DNA from: Flavobacteriales bacterium
GTDB lineage: Bacteria > Bacteroidota > Bacteroidia > Flavobacteriales_F > PHOS-HE28
Assembly (NCBI GenBank): GCA_016717225.1
Contig: JADKGB010000034.1
Coordinates: forward strand, 62,001 to 126,000
Direction of reading: 5' to 3'
DNA: 64,000 nucleotides
How positions within the stretch are numbered: the stretch's first letter is position 1; every line of letters begins with the position of its first letter. The translations under genes were made by a program, and so were the position numbers. Below, one piece after another: positions 63,900-64,000 of the stretch. The notes below the pieces were generated by a model. That model did not search any database, was not told where the DNA came from, and was given only the letters and a program-made list of their open reading frames with translations.

Positions 63900-64000
63900 A
63901 TGCATACCCTCGAACCCTTCTACAATTGGCGCCACCGCTATATGGCGGAAGACGACGAGCGTTCCTCCTTCTTCGGATCCGAACACAGTGAGTTCGAGTT
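63900..64000 (+). CDS. Partial conserved Bacteroidota protein, N-terminus
   Basis: Only 33 codons are inside the window (MHTLEPFYNWRHRYMAEDDE, then FFGSEHSEFEF). The EPFYNWRHxYxAExDERSxFxG pattern is familiar from a conserved Bacteroidota protein of unknown function that is about 180 residues long. The remainder lies beyond the right edge. Confidence 0.6.
   Translation, partial: MHTLEPFYNWRHRYMAEDDERSSFFGSEHSEFE

Overview
The window reads as a chromosomal segment of a member of the Bacteroidota, most likely a fairly GC-rich Flavobacteriales-type bacterium (GC in the low-to-mid fifties, judged by eye). Evidence: many secreted proteins end in type IX secretion (T9SS) sorting domains or a gliding-type CHU_C tail; Shine-Dalgarno sequences are largely absent; two promoters fit the Bacteroidota consensus TTTG-N19/20-TANNTTTG exactly (24164-24194 before tRNA-Asp, 26272-26303 before a GbsR-like operon); and DUF4421, ORF6N, four-helix-bundle S23, ELWxxDGT and choice-of-anchor-L families are present. 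No phage, transposase, CRISPR or rRNA was seen.

Layout. 1-7150: mostly minus-strand housekeeping (secreted TPR-like N-terminus, 2-oxoacid dehydrogenase E2, a fused glycosyltransferase, recR, saccharopine dehydrogenase, trmN6, rimM). 7212-10181: a secreted GH20 hexosaminidase lies on the opposite strand between rimM and rpsP. 10375-15891: outer-membrane DUF4421 protein, M1 peptidase, pfkA, T9SS metalloprotease, broken osmC. 15888-17130: NTF2-like gene and an ORF6N gene framed by nested palindromes and 35-bp direct repeats. 17328-24332: ELWxxDGT secreted protein, dnaE, trxA, broken DUF58 gene, tRNA-Asp. 24350-34644: recQ, a GbsR-headed putative operon of two paralogous membrane proteins, a TIGR01777 epimerase and a membrane-SRPBCC protein, then a MacB-type ABC/HlyD export operon. 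35062-49404: serine hydrolase, polytopic protein, rsmE, DUF4159, TerC, two T9SS lipoprotein-like/secreted paralog-style genes, alpha/beta hydrolase, hutH, hisS, secreted nuclease, anchor-L protein. 49677-55771: J-like/KTSC gene and a 1302-aa secreted CHU_C protein bracketed by 59-bp direct repeats. 55985-64000: TlpA-like thioredoxin, a 42-bp tandem repeat array, a PIN toxin-antitoxin pair, ettA, a GT39-like enzyme, murQ, an S23 four-helix gene amid dispersed repeats, and a partial gene.

Six genes (osmC, NTF2-like, ELWxxDGT, DUF58, hutH, anchor-L) each become normal length after one single-base correction, several of them in G/C runs. This points to residual sequencing indels (long-read style) rather than real gene decay, and any pseudogene call here should be read in that light.

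The strongest candidates for something not yet described are the ORF6N unit with its symmetric palindromes (16350-17130), the 42-bp repeat array open in several frames on both strands (57871-58275), the direct-repeat-bracketed giant secreted protein (50049-54353), and the GbsR / twin membrane protein / epimerase / SRPBCC operon (26272-30079).
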